DNA from: Fimbriiglobus sp.
GTDB taxonomy: Bacteria; Planctomycetota; Planctomycetia; Gemmatales; Gemmataceae
Assembly (NCBI GenBank): GCA_022841795.1
Contig: JALHQU010000004.1
Coordinates: 21,724-85,723 of the forward strand
Direction of reading: 5' to 3'
Length of the DNA: 64,000 nucleotides
In this document: positions 10,402 to 21,211 of the stretch, in pieces
Position numbering within the stretch: position 1 is the stretch's first letter
How the letters are laid out: every line of letters begins with the position of its first letter
Program-made: the position numbers and the translations under genes
Notes under the pieces: model-generated
Told to the model about the DNA's origin: nothing
What the model saw: only the letters and a program-made list of their open reading frames with translations
Database searches by the model: none

Positions 10402-13400
10402 TTGCGGATCAACCTGCCATCACTGAGTCCGTGGTCGAGCAAGCGACCTTGGCGTGGTTCGAGAGTCTCGGGTACGCGATCCTCGGCGGGCCAAGTATTG
10501 GCCCCGGCGAGCCAACAGCGGAACGAGCTTCGTTCGCGGACGTGATCCTCGTGGGTCGGTTGCGTGCGGCACTGGTGAGGATCAACCCCACCATCCCGGC
10601 GGACGCCATCGAAGAGGCCGTCCGCAAAGTCACACACGCCGACACCCCGAGCCTGATCGAGAACAACCGCCGCATCCACCGCCTGCTGACCGAGGGCGTG
10701 GACGTGGAGTACAGCCGCCAGGACGGCTCGGTGGCCGGCGACAAGGTGTGGCTGATCGACTTCGCCTGCCCCGAGGAAAATGACTTCCTCGTCGTCAACC
10801 AGTTCACCGTCGTGGAGGACCGGCACACCCGCCGCCTCGATGTCGTCGTGTTCGTCAACGGCCTGCCGCTGGCCGTCCTCGAACTCAAGAACCCGACTGA
10901 CGAGAACGCCACCGCCAAGGACGCCTTCCACCAACTCCAGACGTACAAGGCCGAACTCCCGTCCCTGTTCGGCACCAACGTCCTGCTCGTGGTATCGGAC
11001 GGCTTCGACGCCCGCGTCGGCACGTTGACCGCTGATTGGGAACGCTTCATGCCGTGGCGGACCATCGACGGCCAGGAGGTCGCCGCGAAGGGGCTGCCGG
11101 AACTGGACGTGCTCGTGAAGGGCATCTTCAGCCGCCGCCGGCTGCTCGACCTGCTCCAGAACTTCGTCGTGTTCGAGGTGGACGGCCCGACCGTCATCAA
11201 AAAACTTGCCGGCTACCACCAGTACCACGCCGTCAACAAGGCGGTGAACTGCACCGTCGCTGCGTCGGCCCCGGACGGCGACCGCCGGGTCGGCGTCATC
11301 TGGCACACCCAGGGCAGCGGCAAGAGCCTGACAATGGCCTTCTACGCGGGCAAGGTCGTCCGGCACGACATGATGAACAACCCGACGCTCCTGGTGCTGA
11401 CCGACCGCAACGACCTGGACGACCAACTGTTCGGCACGTTCTCCGGCTGCCACGAACTGTTGCGGCAGAAGCCGGTGCAGGCCGAAGGCCGCGACGACCT
11501 GAAGGAGAAGCTGAAGGTGGCGTCGGGCGGGGTCGTGTTCACGACGATCCAGAAGTTCGCCCCGGTCAAGGGCGAGGCGTACCCGAAGCTCTCGGATCGG
11601 CACAACATCGTGGTGATCGCGGACGAGGCCCACCGCAGCCAGTACGGGTTGGAGGGCAAGGTGGACCGGGCCACCGGGAACATCGACTACGGGTTCGCCA
11701 AGCACCTGCGGGACGCCCTGCCGAACGCCTCGTTCGTCGGCTTCACCGGCACCCCCATCGAGCACGCCGACCGCAACACGCCCCAGGTGTTCGGCGAGTA
11801 CATCGACATCTACGACATCCAGCGGGCCGTGGAGGACGGGGCGACCGTCAAAATCTACTACGAGGGGCGGCTCGCCAAGCTCGACCTGAAGGAGTCCGAG
11901 AAGCCGAAGCTGGACGCCGAGTTCGAGGAGGTCACGGAGGGCGAGGAGCAGGACGCGAAGGAGAAGGCCAAGAGCCGGTGGGCCAGGCTGGAGGCCCTGG
12001 TCGGCAGCGACACCCGGCTCGGGCTGGTGGCGAAAGACCTCGTGGAGCACTTCGAGCGGCGGCTGGAGACGATGGACGGCAAGGGCATGATCGTCGCCAT
12101 GTCGCGGCGAATCTGCGTGGACCTGTACGACCTGATCGTGAAACTGCGTCCGCAGTGGCACGACACCGACGACGCCAAGGGGGCGATCAAGATCGTGATG
12201 ACCGGCTCGGCCAAGGACGGGCCGGAGTGGCAGCAGCACGTCCGCACCAAGGCGAAGCGGGAGGCGTTGGCGAAGCGGCTCAAAGACCCGAAAGACCCGC
12301 TCAAGTTGGTCATCGTCCGGGATATGTGGCTGACCGGGTTCGACGCCCCGTGCCTGCACACGATGTACTGCGACAAGCCGATGAAGGGGCACGGGCTAAT
12401 GCAGGCCATCGCCCGCGTGAACCGCGTGTTCAAAGACAAGCCGGGCGGTTTGGTGGTGGACTACCTCGGGCTGGCCGAGATGCTGAAGCAGGCGTTGGGC
12501 GAGTACACCGAGGGCGACCGCGACGAGACGGGGGTGCCCATCGAGGAGGTGGTCGAGAAGCTCCGCGAGACGGCTGAGGTGGTGCGGGCGATGCTGCACG
12601 GGTTCGACTACCAGAAGTTCTTCACCGGCAAGCCGGAGGAGCGGCTCGGGGTGCTGGCGGGGGCGAAGGAGTTCATTCTCGAACTGGACCGCAAGGCCCC
12701 GATGAAGCCGGACTCGAAGGAGCCGGACGCCAAGACCCGGTACATGAACGCGGTCGCCAAGCTGACGACTCTGTTCGCCCTGTGCATGCCCCACGAGGAC
12801 GCCCTCGAACTGCGGGACGAGATCGCTTTCTTCCAGGGGGTGCGGGCGGGGTTCGTGAAGCTCTCGACCGGCGGCTCCGGGGCGACCGGCGGGGACACCG
12901 ATTCGGCCATCCGGCAGTTGATCTCGAAGGCGGTGGCGAGCGAGCAGGTGATCGACATCTTCGCGGCAGCGGGCCTGAAGAAGCCGGACATCTCGATCCT
13001 GTCCGACGAGTTCCTGGCCGAAATCCAGGGGATGCCGCACCGCAACCTCGCCCTGGAGTTGCTCCAGAAGCTCCTCAACGACGAGATCAAGGGCCGGGCC
13101 AAGAAGAACCTGATCCAGTCGCGGTCGTTCGCGGCCATGCTGGAGCAGGTGATCCGGGCGTACCAGAACCGGTCCCTGGAGTCGGCCCAGGTGATCGCCC
13201 AACTCATCGCGTTGGCGAAGGAGATGAGGGAGGCCCACAAGCGGGGCGAGTCGCTCGGGCTGAGCGACGACGAGATCGCCTTCTACGACGCCCTGGAGGT
13301 GAACGACTCGGCGGTGCAGGTGCTCGGGGACGACAAGCTGCGGCTGATCGCCCGCGAACTGGTCGAGACGGTGCGGAAGAACACGACCATCGACTGGACG

Positions 13401-13544
13401 CTGAAGGAGAGCGTGAAGGCAAACCTGCGGCGGCTGGTGCGGCGAATCCTGAACAAGTACGGCTACCCGCCCGACATGCAGCCGAAGGCCGTCCAGACCG
13501 TACTCGAACAGGCCGAGTTGCTGGCGAAGGATTGGGCCGCATGA
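10398..13544 (+). CDS. hsdR: Type I restriction endonuclease subunit HsdR
   Basis: 1048 residues, full length for HsdR. The N-terminal nuclease has [20 protein letters not shown] and HQLQTYK, i.e. the D...ExK catalytic core plus the Q-x3-Y-like motif. The SF2 translocase follows: Walker [13 protein letters not shown] near residue 303, DEAH box [12 protein letters not shown] near 406, then [10 protein letters not shown] and a motif VI-like IARVNRVF. The C-terminal third is helical and docks on HsdM. It translocates DNA and cleaves it remote from unmethylated sites. The ATG overlaps the Abi_C gene, and the TGA overlaps the start of the next, nuclease-helicase, gene. No disruption is seen. Confidence 0.96.
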   Translation: MIADQPAITESVVEQATLAWFESLGYAILGGPSIGPGEPTAERASFADVILVGRLRAALVRINPTIPADAIEEAVRKVTHADTPSLIENNRRIHRLLTEGVDVEYSRQDGSVAGDKVWLIDFACPEENDFLVVNQFTVVEDRHTRRLDVVVFVNGLPLAVLELKNPTDENATAKDAFHQLQTYKAELPSLFGTNVLLVVSDGFDARVGTLTADWERFMPWRTIDGQEVAAKGLPELDVLVKGIFSRRRLLDLLQNFVVFEVDGPTVIKKLAGYHQYHAVNKAVNCTVAASAPDGDRRVGVIWHTQGSGKSLTMAFYAGKVVRHDMMNNPTLLVLTDRNDLDDQLFGTFSGCHELLRQKPVQAEGRDDLKEKLKVASGGVVFTTIQKFAPVKGEAYPKLSDRHNIVVIADEAHRSQYGLEGKVDRATGNIDYGFAKHLRDALPNASFVGFTGTPIEHADRNTPQVFGEYIDIYDIQRAVEDGATVKIYYEGRLAKLDLKESEKPKLDAEFEEVTEGEEQDAKEKAKSRWARLEALVGSDTRLGLVAKDLVEHFERRLETMDGKGMIVAMSRRICVDLYDLIVKLRPQWHDTDDAKGAIKIVMTGSAKDGPEWQQHVRTKAKREALAKRLKDPKDPLKLVIVRDMWLTGFDAPCLHTMYCDKPMKGHGLMQAIARVNRVFKDKPGGLVVDYLGLAEMLKQALGEYTEGDRDETGVPIEEVVEKLRETAEVVRAMLHGFDYQKFFTGKPEERLGVLAGAKEFILELDRKAPMKPDSKEPDAKTRYMNAVAKLTTLFALCMPHEDALELRDEIAFFQGVRAGFVKLSTGGSGATGGDTDSAIRQLISKAVASEQVIDIFAAAGLKKPDISILSDEFLAEIQGMPHRNLALELLQKLLNDEIKGRAKKNLIQSRSFAAMLEQVIRAYQNRSLESAQVIAQLIALAKEMREAHKRGESLGLSDDEIAFYDALEVNDSAVQVLGDDKLRLIARELVETVRKNTTIDWTLKESVKANLRRLVRRILNKYGYPPDMQPKAVQTVLEQAELLAKDWAA

Positions 13545-16500
13545 CCACCGTCTCCCTGCCCGTCCTCACGCCGACGCCCGCCCGCCCGCAGCGGGTCACG
13601 CCGACCGATGTGTCGCAATTCGTCCGGCTGGAGCAGTGCGAGCGGTTCCTGCGGCTCCGGTTGTCCGAGCGGGCCGGGCTGCCGTTCATGGAGCAGTACG
13701 GGGTCACTCCCCAGCGGATCACTCCGCTTCTGTCGCTGTCCGGCAAGACGTTCGAGGAGGGCGTCGAGGCCGACCTGGGCGGGCGGTTCCGCTCCGTCCA
13801 CTACGCCGAGAAGTACGCCGGGGACCACAACCGGCCCGCCAACACCGCCGACCTGCTGGCCGAGGTCGCCCGGCTCAAGGCCGGCGAGACGGTCGTCCTC
13901 TTCCAACCCCGGCTGGAGGCCACCCTCGGGGCGTGGCAGGTGCGGGGCGACGTGGACCTGATCCGGCTGGAGCGGGCGGGCGACGGGCGGCTGCACGCCC
14001 TGGTCGCGGACATGAAATCGACCGCCGAGGCCAAGGTCGAACACCGGCTCCAGGTCGCCTTCTACCACGCCATGCTCGACCGCATCCTCGCGGACGCCGG
14101 GGTGACGGGCACCGCCGTCCAGACGGGCATTCTGTTCCGCACGCCCGCCGACCCGACGACGGAGGAGGCGGTCGAGGTCATCCCGCCGCTCCGCGAAGCC
14201 GCCGAGAAGTGGTTCGGCCTCAAGGGCGTGCTGCTGGAGGTGGTGGCCGACCCGGAAGCCTACCTGCGGTCGGTGGCCGACCTCGTGACCGGGCCGGATT
14301 CGACCGCCATTCGGGTCGCCCAGGCCGCGTTCGCGGACGTGCCGTTCTGTCTGTCGTTCAAGTGCGACGGCTGCTTGTACAACGAGTTCTGCTTGAAGGA
14401 CGCCGCCGAGCGGGAAGACCTGTCCCTGCTGCCGTACATGACCGGCGTGGAGAAGGAGGCCCTGCGGCGGGCGGGCCTCACCACGATCCAGGCCCTCGCC
14501 TCGCTCAAAGACTTCACCGTCCCCGACCCGACAACGCCGGGCCGGAAGGCCGACCTCGTTCCCGCCCCCGGCCACGAGCCGACCGTGCGGCGGATCGCCT
14601 CCACCTGGCCGGTCGGCCCGAGGCTCGACGAACTCGTCCACCGGGCCAAGAGCTTCCGCCGGTCGGCCAAGAAGGACGGGACGCCGGCCCTCGGCTTCAT
14701 CCCGGACAAGGGCAGCACCACCCTCCCGGCCACCGGCCCGAACCTGAACCCGAACCTCGTCCGGGTGTACATCGACGCCCAGCACGACTACCTGAACGAC
14801 CGCGTGTACCTGCTCGGGGCGTTGGTGGTCGGGTGTAAGGCCGGGGTTCCCGACCCGGCCCGGCGGCTGGCCGTGGTCCGCATGACGGACGGCCCGCCCG
14901 AGACGGCGGCTGCCGAGCGGCAACTGTTCGTGGACTGGACCCGCGAGGTGGTGCGGGCGGTGGTGGAACTGGCCGCTCCGGGCGGGAGCAAGGACGGGAA
15001 GAACACGGCCCCGATCCACGTCGTCTTCTTCGACCGCTACGAGCAGCGGCTTCTGCTGGAGGGGCTGGCCCGCAACTTCCCGCCGGTGCTGAAGAACACG
15101 CCGCCGCTCTACGATTTTCTCACTCAATTCGCCGGATTCGATTCCCCGGTGGCGAGCTTCCTGAGCGACGAAATCCGGGCGTTCAAGAACTACCCGATGA
15201 CCTGCCAATCGCTCCAGAGCGTGGCGGCGTACCTGAAGTTCGACTGGAACACGCCGCTGCCGTTCCGCGAACAGTTCAAGCCGAGGGTGTTCGACTACCT
15301 GGGCAAGATCGAACTGGACGGCACGTCGGAGTGGTACACCAAGCGGTCGCGGTTCGCTTCGTCGGTGCCGCTGGAGCACGCCTACGCCGCGTGGGGCCAG
15401 TTGCCGACGCCGAAGCCCGGTCGGGGGGACGAGTTCGCGGACTTCCGCGGCACCACCCGCGACGGCCTGCTGGCGTTTCAGCGGCGGCGGCTGGAGGCCC
15501 TGGAGCACGTCGCCCACGCCTTCCCCGGCGACCCCGACGCCGAGAAGACCCCGTTCGTCCTGCCCGACCTGGCCGGGTACGAGGACAAGGCCGGCTCGCT
15601 GGCCCACGCCCTCGCGGAATTCGTCGCCATCGAGCGGCACGTCACCGTGGCCGACTGGCGGGGGACGCGGCACGCCCCGCCCGAACGCCGGGTGCTGATG
15701 GGAGAGACGCTGCTGGTGCGGTACGTCGAGGCCGACCAGGAGCCGGACGTGGCCGAGCGGAACCGCGAGCACCAACTCCGGCAGCGGAAGCGGGCCGAGG
15801 CCGAAGCCGCCCACAAGGCGAAGCACCCCGGCACGCCGTTCCGCGTCCCGCGAGGCCAGGGCGGCGAGTACAAGTGGTCCCACGACGGGATGGCGGTGCG
15901 GTTACGGGTCGAGGCGGTCGGCCTGGACTGCGATCTGCACGAGGCCCTGGCCCTGTCCACCTTCCGCGACGGCGACCGGCTGGTGCTGTTCCCGAGGTGG
16001 GCGGTGGACGAGCGGAAGGCCGCGTCCGCCCGCACCCCGTTCACCCCGACGCCGAACCAACTTCCTTACGGCAACCGGGTCGAGTTGACGCGGGTCGTGG
16101 CGACGGAGACGGACGCCGCCGGGCGGGTGACGGCGGCGGTGGTCGAGGCCGAGATGAAGGAGTCGTTCGGCGGCGAGTGGTCGCGGGGCTACGTCTTCCC
16201 CTCCGTCAACAAGCCGCTGGAGGACGGCACCCTCTACACCCTCGACCCGTGTGTGAATGATTGGTACGGGTACTGGTGCAGCCAGATCGTTCAGGGGTTG
16301 TGCCGGGGCGAACGGAACCGGCTGTACACCCTGTTGAACGACCCGGTGGCCTGGGGCCGGGACGCCTCGGGGACGCCGGGCCAGATGAAGTTCCTGGCCG
16401 GGCTGGTGGCGTTCCGCGACGAGGGGCTGCTCCACGACTTCGAGAAGTCGAAGCGGACGTTCATCGGCGGGTACGGGAAGGCCCCCGTTTTAGTCTGTCA

Positions 16501-17893
16501 GGGGCCACCCGGAACTGGAAAAAGTTATTCAACGGCGTTCGCCGTGTTCGCCCGCATCCAGGGGGCGATGCAGCAGGGAAAGCCGTGCCGGGTGCTGGTG
16601 TCGTGCAAGACCCACGCGGCGACCGACGTGCTGGTCAAGAACGTGATCGAGGTGCAGGAGAAGCTCCGCGACCTTCGCCGCCGGTCGCCGGGCCTGTTCG
16701 ACCTGTACCTCGACCCCGGCCTGCTCGACGTGCCGGTCTACCGCGTGGCCCCGAACGACCCGCCGCCCGAGGGCGTCGTCCCGCTGACCAAGGACGCGGA
16801 GAAGGCGAAGGGGGAGCCGAAGAACTACGACGTGCTGCTGGAGAACGAGTGGGCGGTCGTCGGCGTCACGCCCGGCGGCGTGTACGGGATGATGAAGGCG
16901 AAGTTCGACAAGGAGATGTTCGGCCACGGCCTGTGCGACCTGCTGGTGCTGGACGAAGCCTCGCAGATGAACTTGCCCGAGGCGGTGATGGCCGCGTTGC
17001 CGCTGGCGGCGGACGGCCAGGTGGTGGTGGTCGGGGACCATCGGCAGATGCCGCCCATCGTCCACCACGATTGGGAGCGGGAGTGCCGCCGCACGTTCAA
17101 GCAGTACGAGGTGTACACCAGCCTGTTCGACACCCTGCGGCAGCACAACCCGCCGATGATCCAGTTCGCGGAGAGCTTCCGGCTGCACGCGGCGATGGCC
17201 GAGTTCCTCCGGGAAGAAGTGTACCGGCACGACGGCATCAACTACCACTCTCGCAAACGTGACTTGCTCCCGGCGAAGACACTCCCCGACGAGTTCGTGG
17301 CGGCGGTGTTGCGGCCCGAACACCCGCTCGTGGTGGTCGTCCACGACGAGGCGGGCAGCCAGGTCCGCAACCCGTTCGAGCAGTCGCTCATCGAGCCGCT
17401 CATCCGGGTGCTGGCGGACGGGGCCGGGTTCGCCCTGGACGCGGACGAGGGGCTGGGCATCGTGGTGCCGCACCGGGCACAGCGGGCGGCGTTGCGGCAG
17501 GCGTTTCCGGCCCTGTGCGTGATTGACGCGGCGACCGGCCTGCCGTCGCGGTCGGCCATCGACACCGTGGAACGTTTCCAGGGTGGCGAGCGGACGGTGA
17601 TCCTGGTCAGTGCGACCGAGAGCGACCCGGCGTACCTGCTGATGGCCGGCGAGTTCCTGCTCGACCCGCGACGGCTGACGGTGGCCCTGAGCCGGGCCAA
17701 GCGGAAGATGATCCTCGTCGCGTCGAGGAGCGTCTTCTCATTGTTCAGCCCGGACGAGGAGACGTTCGCCAACAGCCAGTTGTGGAAGAACCTGCTCGTG
17801 CGGACCTGCACGACGAAGTTGTGGTCCGGCGACCGCGACGGGCGGCGGGTCGAAGTCTGGGGCGGGAACAAGGACGCCCGCCCCAAGTCTTGA
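13541..17893 (+). CDS. TM0106-type RecB/Cas4-like nuclease fused to a Dna2/UPF1-like SF1 helicase
   Basis: 1450 residues from an ATG overlapping the hsdR stop (ATGA). An upstream extension of the frame lies inside hsdR and is ignored. Domain 1 (about 15-300) is a RecB/Cas4-type nuclease with ALVADMKST and [12 protein letters not shown] near 150-175, ending in a cysteine cluster, [15 protein letters not shown] (about 269-283), that may bind Fe-S. A central RNase H-like region (about 405-560) begins [18 protein letters not shown]; the usual second acidic residue is replaced, so it may be inactive. The helicase has Walker [10 protein letters not shown] (about 987), LVLDEASQ (about 1136), [20 protein letters not shown] and [10 protein letters not shown] (about 1380). 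A DNA end-processing role with the R-M genes is inference from coupling. Confidence 0.87.
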   Translation: MTTVSLPVLTPTPARPQRVTPTDVSQFVRLEQCERFLRLRLSERAGLPFMEQYGVTPQRITPLLSLSGKTFEEGVEADLGGRFRSVHYAEKYAGDHNRPANTADLLAEVARLKAGETVVLFQPRLEATLGAWQVRGDVDLIRLERAGDGRLHALVADMKSTAEAKVEHRLQVAFYHAMLDRILADAGVTGTAVQTGILFRTPADPTTEEAVEVIPPLREAAEKWFGLKGVLLEVVADPEAYLRSVADLVTGPDSTAIRVAQAAFADVPFCLSFKCDGCLYNEFCLKDAAEREDLSLLPYMTGVEKEALRRAGLTTIQALASLKDFTVPDPTTPGRKADLVPAPGHEPTVRRIASTWPVGPRLDELVHRAKSFRRSAKKDGTPALGFIPDKGSTTLPATGPNLNPNLVRVYIDAQHDYLNDRVYLLGALVVGCKAGVPDPARRLAVVRMTDGPPETAAAERQLFVDWTREVVRAVVELAAPGGSKDGKNTAPIHVVFFDRYEQRLLLEGLARNFPPVLKNTPPLYDFLTQFAGFDSPVASFLSDEIRAFKNYPMTCQSLQSVAAYLKFDWNTPLPFREQFKPRVFDYLGKIELDGTSEWYTKRSRFASSVPLEHAYAAWGQLPTPKPGRGDEFADFRGTTRDGLLAFQRRRLEALEHVAHAFPGDPDAEKTPFVLPDLAGYEDKAGSLAHALAEFVAIERHVTVADWRGTRHAPPERRVLMGETLLVRYVEADQEPDVAERNREHQLRQRKRAEAEAAHKAKHPGTPFRVPRGQGGEYKWSHDGMAVRLRVEAVGLDCDLHEALALSTFRDGDRLVLFPRWAVDERKAASARTPFTPTPNQLPYGNRVELTRVVATETDAAGRVTAAVVEAEMKESFGGEWSRGYVFPSVNKPLEDGTLYTLDPCVNDWYGYWCSQIVQGLCRGERNRLYTLLNDPVAWGRDASGTPGQMKFLAGLVAFRDEGLLHDFEKSKRTFIGGYGKAPVLVCQGPPGTGKSYSTAFAVFARIQGAMQQGKPCRVLVSCKTHAATDVLVKNVIEVQEKLRDLRRRSPGLFDLYLDPGLLDVPVYRVAPNDPPPEGVVPLTKDAEKAKGEPKNYDVLLENEWAVVGVTPGGVYGMMKAKFDKEMFGHGLCDLLVLDEASQMNLPEAVMAALPLAADGQVVVVGDHRQMPPIVHHDWERECRRTFKQYEVYTSLFDTLRQHNPPMIQFAESFRLHAAMAEFLREEVYRHDGINYHSRKRDLLPAKTLPDEFVAAVLRPEHPLVVVVHDEAGSQVRNPFEQSLIEPLIRVLADGAGFALDADEGLGIVVPHRAQRAALRQAFPALCVIDAATGLPSRSAIDTVERFQGGERTVILVSATESDPAYLLMAGEFLLDPRRLTVALSRAKRKMILVASRSVFSLFSPDEETFANSQLWKNLLVRTCTTKLWSGDRDGRRVEVWGGNKDARPKS

Positions 17894-18058
17894 CCTCCGG
17901 CGAGAAGGGTGAAAGGCACGATCCGACGCCGTGACGCTGCCGGTGCCGTCGCCACTACCGGATTCTTGCACCAGCCGATTCTATTGGTCTTCGTGAAGGG
18001 GACGATCTGGAAGGTGTGCCCTTGGTGTGACTGATTACTTGCAATTTGAGGGGCGACG

Positions 18059-18964
18059 ATGCCGATTCCCGATTACCAGGAGTGCATGTTGCCCCTGCTC
18101 GAAGTCCTTGCGGACGGCAAAGACTACCCTTTGCGGGCCGTGACGACCGCCCTGGCCGACCGCTTCGGGCTGACGGACGCGGAGCGGAAGGAGCAACTGC
18201 CAAGCGGCCAGCAGTCGGTGATCGCCAACCGGGTGGCCTGGGCGAAGACGTACTTGAAGAAGGCCGGGCTGGTCGTCCAGCCGAACCGTGGCGTCGTCCG
18301 GCTCTCGGACGAGGGGCAGGCCGTGCTCGCCAAGAAGCCGGCCAAGATCGACAACGAGTTCCTTCGCCACTACCAGTCGTTCACCGAATTCCTGGACCGC
18401 ACGTCCGCCGAGCCGGACGGCGGCGACATTGACGCGGACACGGCGACCCCGGAAGAGGCCCTCGAAGACTCTTACCTCAAGCTGCGTGCGGCTCTGGCGG
18501 ACGACCTGCTGGAACGGCTGAAGGCGTGCTCGCCGTCGTTCTTCGAGCGGCTGGTGGTCGATCTGCTGGTGGCGATGGGGTACGGCGGGTCGCTGGCCGA
18601 CGCCGGCCAGGCCATCGGGCGGTCGGGCGACGGCGGGATCGACGGGATCATCAAGGAGGACAAGCTCGGCCTGGACGTGGTGTGCATCCAGGCGAAGCGG
18701 TGGAAGGATACGGTCGGACGCCCGGAAGTGCAGGGGTTCGCCGGCAGCATGGAGGGGTTCCGGGCCAGGAAAGGCGTGCTGCTGACGACCTCGACCTTCT
18801 CGAAGGAGGCCCACGAGTACGTCACCCGCATCGAGCGAAAGATCGTGCTGATCGACGGGCGGCAGTTGGCCCAACTGATGATCGACCACGACATCGGGGT
18901 GGCGACCGCCCGCTCCTTCGTCGTGAAGAAGGTGGACCTGGACTACTTCGATGAGGAGGGCTGA
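18059..18964 (+). CDS. mrr: Mrr-type restriction endonuclease
   Basis: 301 residues, preceded by GAGGGG, 165 bases after the nuclease-helicase gene. The N-terminal Mrr_N winged helix (about 1-95: YQECMLPLLEVLADGKDYP, RVAWAKTYLKKAGLV) is followed by a catalytic Mrr_cat domain: GDGGIDGIIKEDKLGLDVV with CIQAKRW (about 189-215), matching the D...(Q/E)xK core of this family. A helical FFERLVVDLLVAMGYGGS segment sits between them. Mrr enzymes cut DNA carrying foreign methylation. In this place it would act as a type IV enzyme complementing the type I system. Length and motifs are normal. The gap upstream may hold its own promoter, but none is clear. Confidence 0.92.
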   Translation: MPIPDYQECMLPLLEVLADGKDYPLRAVTTALADRFGLTDAERKEQLPSGQQSVIANRVAWAKTYLKKAGLVVQPNRGVVRLSDEGQAVLAKKPAKIDNEFLRHYQSFTEFLDRTSAEPDGGDIDADTATPEEALEDSYLKLRAALADDLLERLKACSPSFFERLVVDLLVAMGYGGSLADAGQAIGRSGDGGIDGIIKEDKLGLDVVCIQAKRWKDTVGRPEVQGFAGSMEGFRARKGVLLTTSTFSKEAHEYVTRIERKIVLIDGRQLAQLMIDHDIGVATARSFVVKKVDLDYFDEEG

Positions 18965-19085
18965 ACTCCCTCGCCCTTTGATCGCCGCCGACGACACGGA
19001 ATCACGGCCCTGTTCCGACCTGGCATGGCGTCAATCCCGACTGTTGGGTCGCTCGACTTCCAGGCAACTTTCCAAGGCGAATCCG

Positions 19086-19871
19086 ATGGGCAAAGAAAAG
19101 AAGATGGGCGAGTGCCGACTCTGCCGCAAGAGCGGCGAACTCCGCGACAGTCACGTCATTCCTGATTGGGTCTACAAGAACGAAATCCGCGATCCAAACG
19201 GCGGGAGCGTACTCGATTTGAACAAGATGAGACGATCTCCTTACGCGATCACTCTGCCCCTCCTCTGCCCGGACTGCGAGCAGAAGTTCGGCAGGTGGGA
19301 GAACCAAGCGAAGCGATTAAGCACGAGTGGTAAACCCGGCGACAAACATGGCCCTTGGCTGTTTTGGTTCGCCACGTCGATCTCGTGGCGAAACCTCTTG
19401 TGGCAGACGACCCGCAGCCCTGACGAGTTGAGCCAGCGAACCAAGGCGATTCTGGCTTACGACTTCGTTGCCGAAGCTCTGGAGTGCTGGCGGACATCTC
19501 TGCTGACGGATCAGCCTGCTCCGGGCAGTAGCAGGTTCCGCCAGTACCTTTTTCTGGTCGATAAGGAGTACCATCTTCGGCAGTCGATCACGCTCGGCGT
19601 CCTGAACTCCGGGGAACACGTTTTTGTGTGGAGCCGGTTCAGCTTCTTCGGCATTCTCGGCCTGCTCGACGCCAAGGATCAGAAGAGTTTACGCCGCTCG
19701 GAGATCAAATTCGGGGACGGGACACTCCCGACGGCGAATGTGGCCCCCGCGTCAGTGCTATCTTTTCTTGTCGAGATCGAACGGGCAGAACTGTCCCGTG
19801 TCTTCGAGTACGCCGACAAAAAGCTGAAACCGAGCGGTGATGCCTCTGACGATGTGAAGGGCACTACTTGA
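19086..19871 (+). CDS. Zinc-finger (HNH/treble-clef-like) hypothetical protein
   Basis: 261 residues from the ATG at 19086; a longer open frame from 18951 overlaps mrr and lacks a good start. The N-terminus shows CRLCRKSGELRDSHVIPDW and, 30 residues later, LLCPDCEQKFGRWEN: two CxxC pairs with an intervening SHVIP that resembles an HNH or treble-clef metal site. Most of the rest is a mixed alpha/beta domain with aromatic patches (WLFWFATSISWR, FFGILGLLD) of unknown fold. Its 3' end overlaps the convergent methyltransferase gene by 8 bases. A nuclease role is possible from the motif and from defence neighbours, but the catalytic HNH His-Asn pair is not certain. Confidence 0.72.
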   Translation: MGKEKKMGECRLCRKSGELRDSHVIPDWVYKNEIRDPNGGSVLDLNKMRRSPYAITLPLLCPDCEQKFGRWENQAKRLSTSGKPGDKHGPWLFWFATSISWRNLLWQTTRSPDELSQRTKAILAYDFVAEALECWRTSLLTDQPAPGSSRFRQYLFLVDKEYHLRQSITLGVLNSGEHVFVWSRFSFFGILGLLDAKDQKSLRRSEIKFGDGTLPTANVAPASVLSFLVEIERAELSRVFEYADKKLKPSGDASDDVKGTT

Positions 19872-21039
19872 CCTCTTCGATCCATTCCCGGCCTTTCGCC
19901 ACCGCCTTCGGGTCGATGTCCACGCCGACATAGTTCCGGCCCAGCAGTTTCGCCGCCTTGCCGCTGGCGAAACTGCCGCCGGTCAAGTCCAGCACCCACT
20001 CCCCCGGCCTCGTCAGATACTTGATGAAGTGTAGGTACTCGGCCAGTGGACGCTGCCACGGGTGCCGATCTTTCTCCTTGCTCTCCGACTCCACCACGTC
20101 GAGGATGTGGAGTGGTGGATCGAATTTCCCGTGTACGTAAAGGAGGAGTGGTGCCCACTTCGACATGACTTTCTTCGGCTTGGCGGCGACGACCTCGTTG
20201 TGGAACATCGCACACGTCCAGTGGAACGTCAGGTGCTTGCCTAACGCGGCCATCACGTCGGGGAGGTACACGTTCCCCGGATACGCTGCCAGAACCCCAC
20301 CCGGACGCAGCACCTTCGCCGCGACCCGCCCCACGCCGTCCCACAAGCCGAGGGAGGCTCGATCCCACGGCAGGTCCGCGTACACGAGGGAGATTTGCGG
20401 CAGCGTGTGGGTCTTGAGCACCTTTCGGAAGTCGCCGCAAAGTAGCCGGCTTTCGGTCGCAACTCCGGGCGGGGCACGCAGGGCCTCCTGCTTGTCCCGC
20501 CGGGCCTGCATGGCTGCTTGTACGACCGCGTGCGGCAGCGGAACCTTCCCGTCCACCATCTCCTGGAACAGTTGCGGCGACAGTTTCTTCAACCGATCCA
20601 CACGTTCAACCGTCGCGTGCCCGACCCCGGCCATCCTGCCGATTACATCGCTCGCCCTTTGCCTCTGCTGAGGCACACCCCCGGATTGACGCTTCTTGGC
20701 GTCGGTTCTGACCGCTTCCAAGCTGGCCGCGACTGTCGGGAACTGCTCCGCGATCTGCAAGAGGACGCCGTACCGCTGCCCAGGACTGAGTTGCCGCCGG
20801 GCGAGGTTCCGGGAGATCACTTCGGCCAGTGCGTCGGCCTTCTTCCCGAGCGTCTTGAACTTCGGCTCGATGCCGAGGTCGAGGCAGATGCGGTAACGAT
20901 GCCACCCGTCCAGCACTTGGCCGTCGAGTAGGATGATCGGCTCCCGCTGGCCGTGCTTCTGGATGTCGGACTTGGCGTATTCGTATTCCTCGGCGTTCAT
21001 CGCCGGGAGCAGTTTCCCCAACGGGTGTTGCAGCAGCAA
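19864..21039 (-). CDS. ParB-domain DNA adenine methyltransferase fusion (copy 1)
   Basis: 391 residues from a TTG start at 21039 with strong AAGGAG six bases ahead. Residues 1-75 form a ParB/Srx-type domain (SDIQKHGQREPIILLDGQVL, GWHRYRICLDLG), then ISRNLARRQLSPGQRY and an HTH-like stretch (VGHATVERVDRLKKL). The methyltransferase follows, with DLPW near 222 (motif IV of N6-adenine enzymes) and a C-terminal motif I-like DLTGGSFASGKAAKLLGRNYVGVDID, the order of beta-class enzymes. A VLRPGGVLAAYPGNVY strand is also present. Such fusions occur on phages and mobile elements. No cognate restriction enzyme is adjacent, so an orphan role such as self-protection or replication/partition control is possible. 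Confidence 0.85.
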   Translation of the reverse strand: MLLQHPLGKLLPAMNAEEYEYAKSDIQKHGQREPIILLDGQVLDGWHRYRICLDLGIEPKFKTLGKKADALAEVISRNLARRQLSPGQRYGVLLQIAEQFPTVAASLEAVRTDAKKRQSGGVPQQRQRASDVIGRMAGVGHATVERVDRLKKLSPQLFQEMVDGKVPLPHAVVQAAMQARRDKQEALRAPPGVATESRLLCGDFRKVLKTHTLPQISLVYADLPWDRASLGLWDGVGRVAAKVLRPGGVLAAYPGNVYLPDVMAALGKHLTFHWTCAMFHNEVVAAKPKKVMSKWAPLLLYVHGKFDPPLHILDVVESESKEKDRHPWQRPLAEYLHFIKYLTRPGEWVLDLTGGSFASGKAAKLLGRNYVGVDIDPKAVAKGREWIEEVK

Positions 21040-21125
21040 GTATTTCTCCTTGTCAAAGTGATGGAGTCGATGAATTTATAACGACGACCTGACGAGCCGT
21101 TTGTTGCTGCCCGGCCAGTGGGCAA

Positions 21126-21143
21126 CGGGTCGCTGGGGCGACC
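21126..21143. other. GC-rich hairpin between the two ParB-methyltransferase genes
   Basis: An 18-base palindrome with a TGGG loop (CGGGTCGC stem) sits in the 172-base gap between copy 2 and copy 1. There is no T-run after it on the minus strand, so it is not a classical terminator. It may attenuate read-through or protect a 3' end. Confidence 0.35.
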
Positions 21144-21211
21144 CGCAACAAGTGTCAACTGGCAATGGACGGCGGCATCGGCCACCCGACGACCGATTCC
21201 GTCAATAAGGC

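Noticed and set aside
10371..12392. 673-codon minus-strand frame opposite hsdR
   Set aside because: Antisense shadow of hsdR with no recognisable domain.
13463..15883. 806-codon minus-strand frame opposite the nuclease-helicase gene
   Set aside because: Shadow of a G+C-rich gene; the plus strand carries clear nuclease and helicase motifs.
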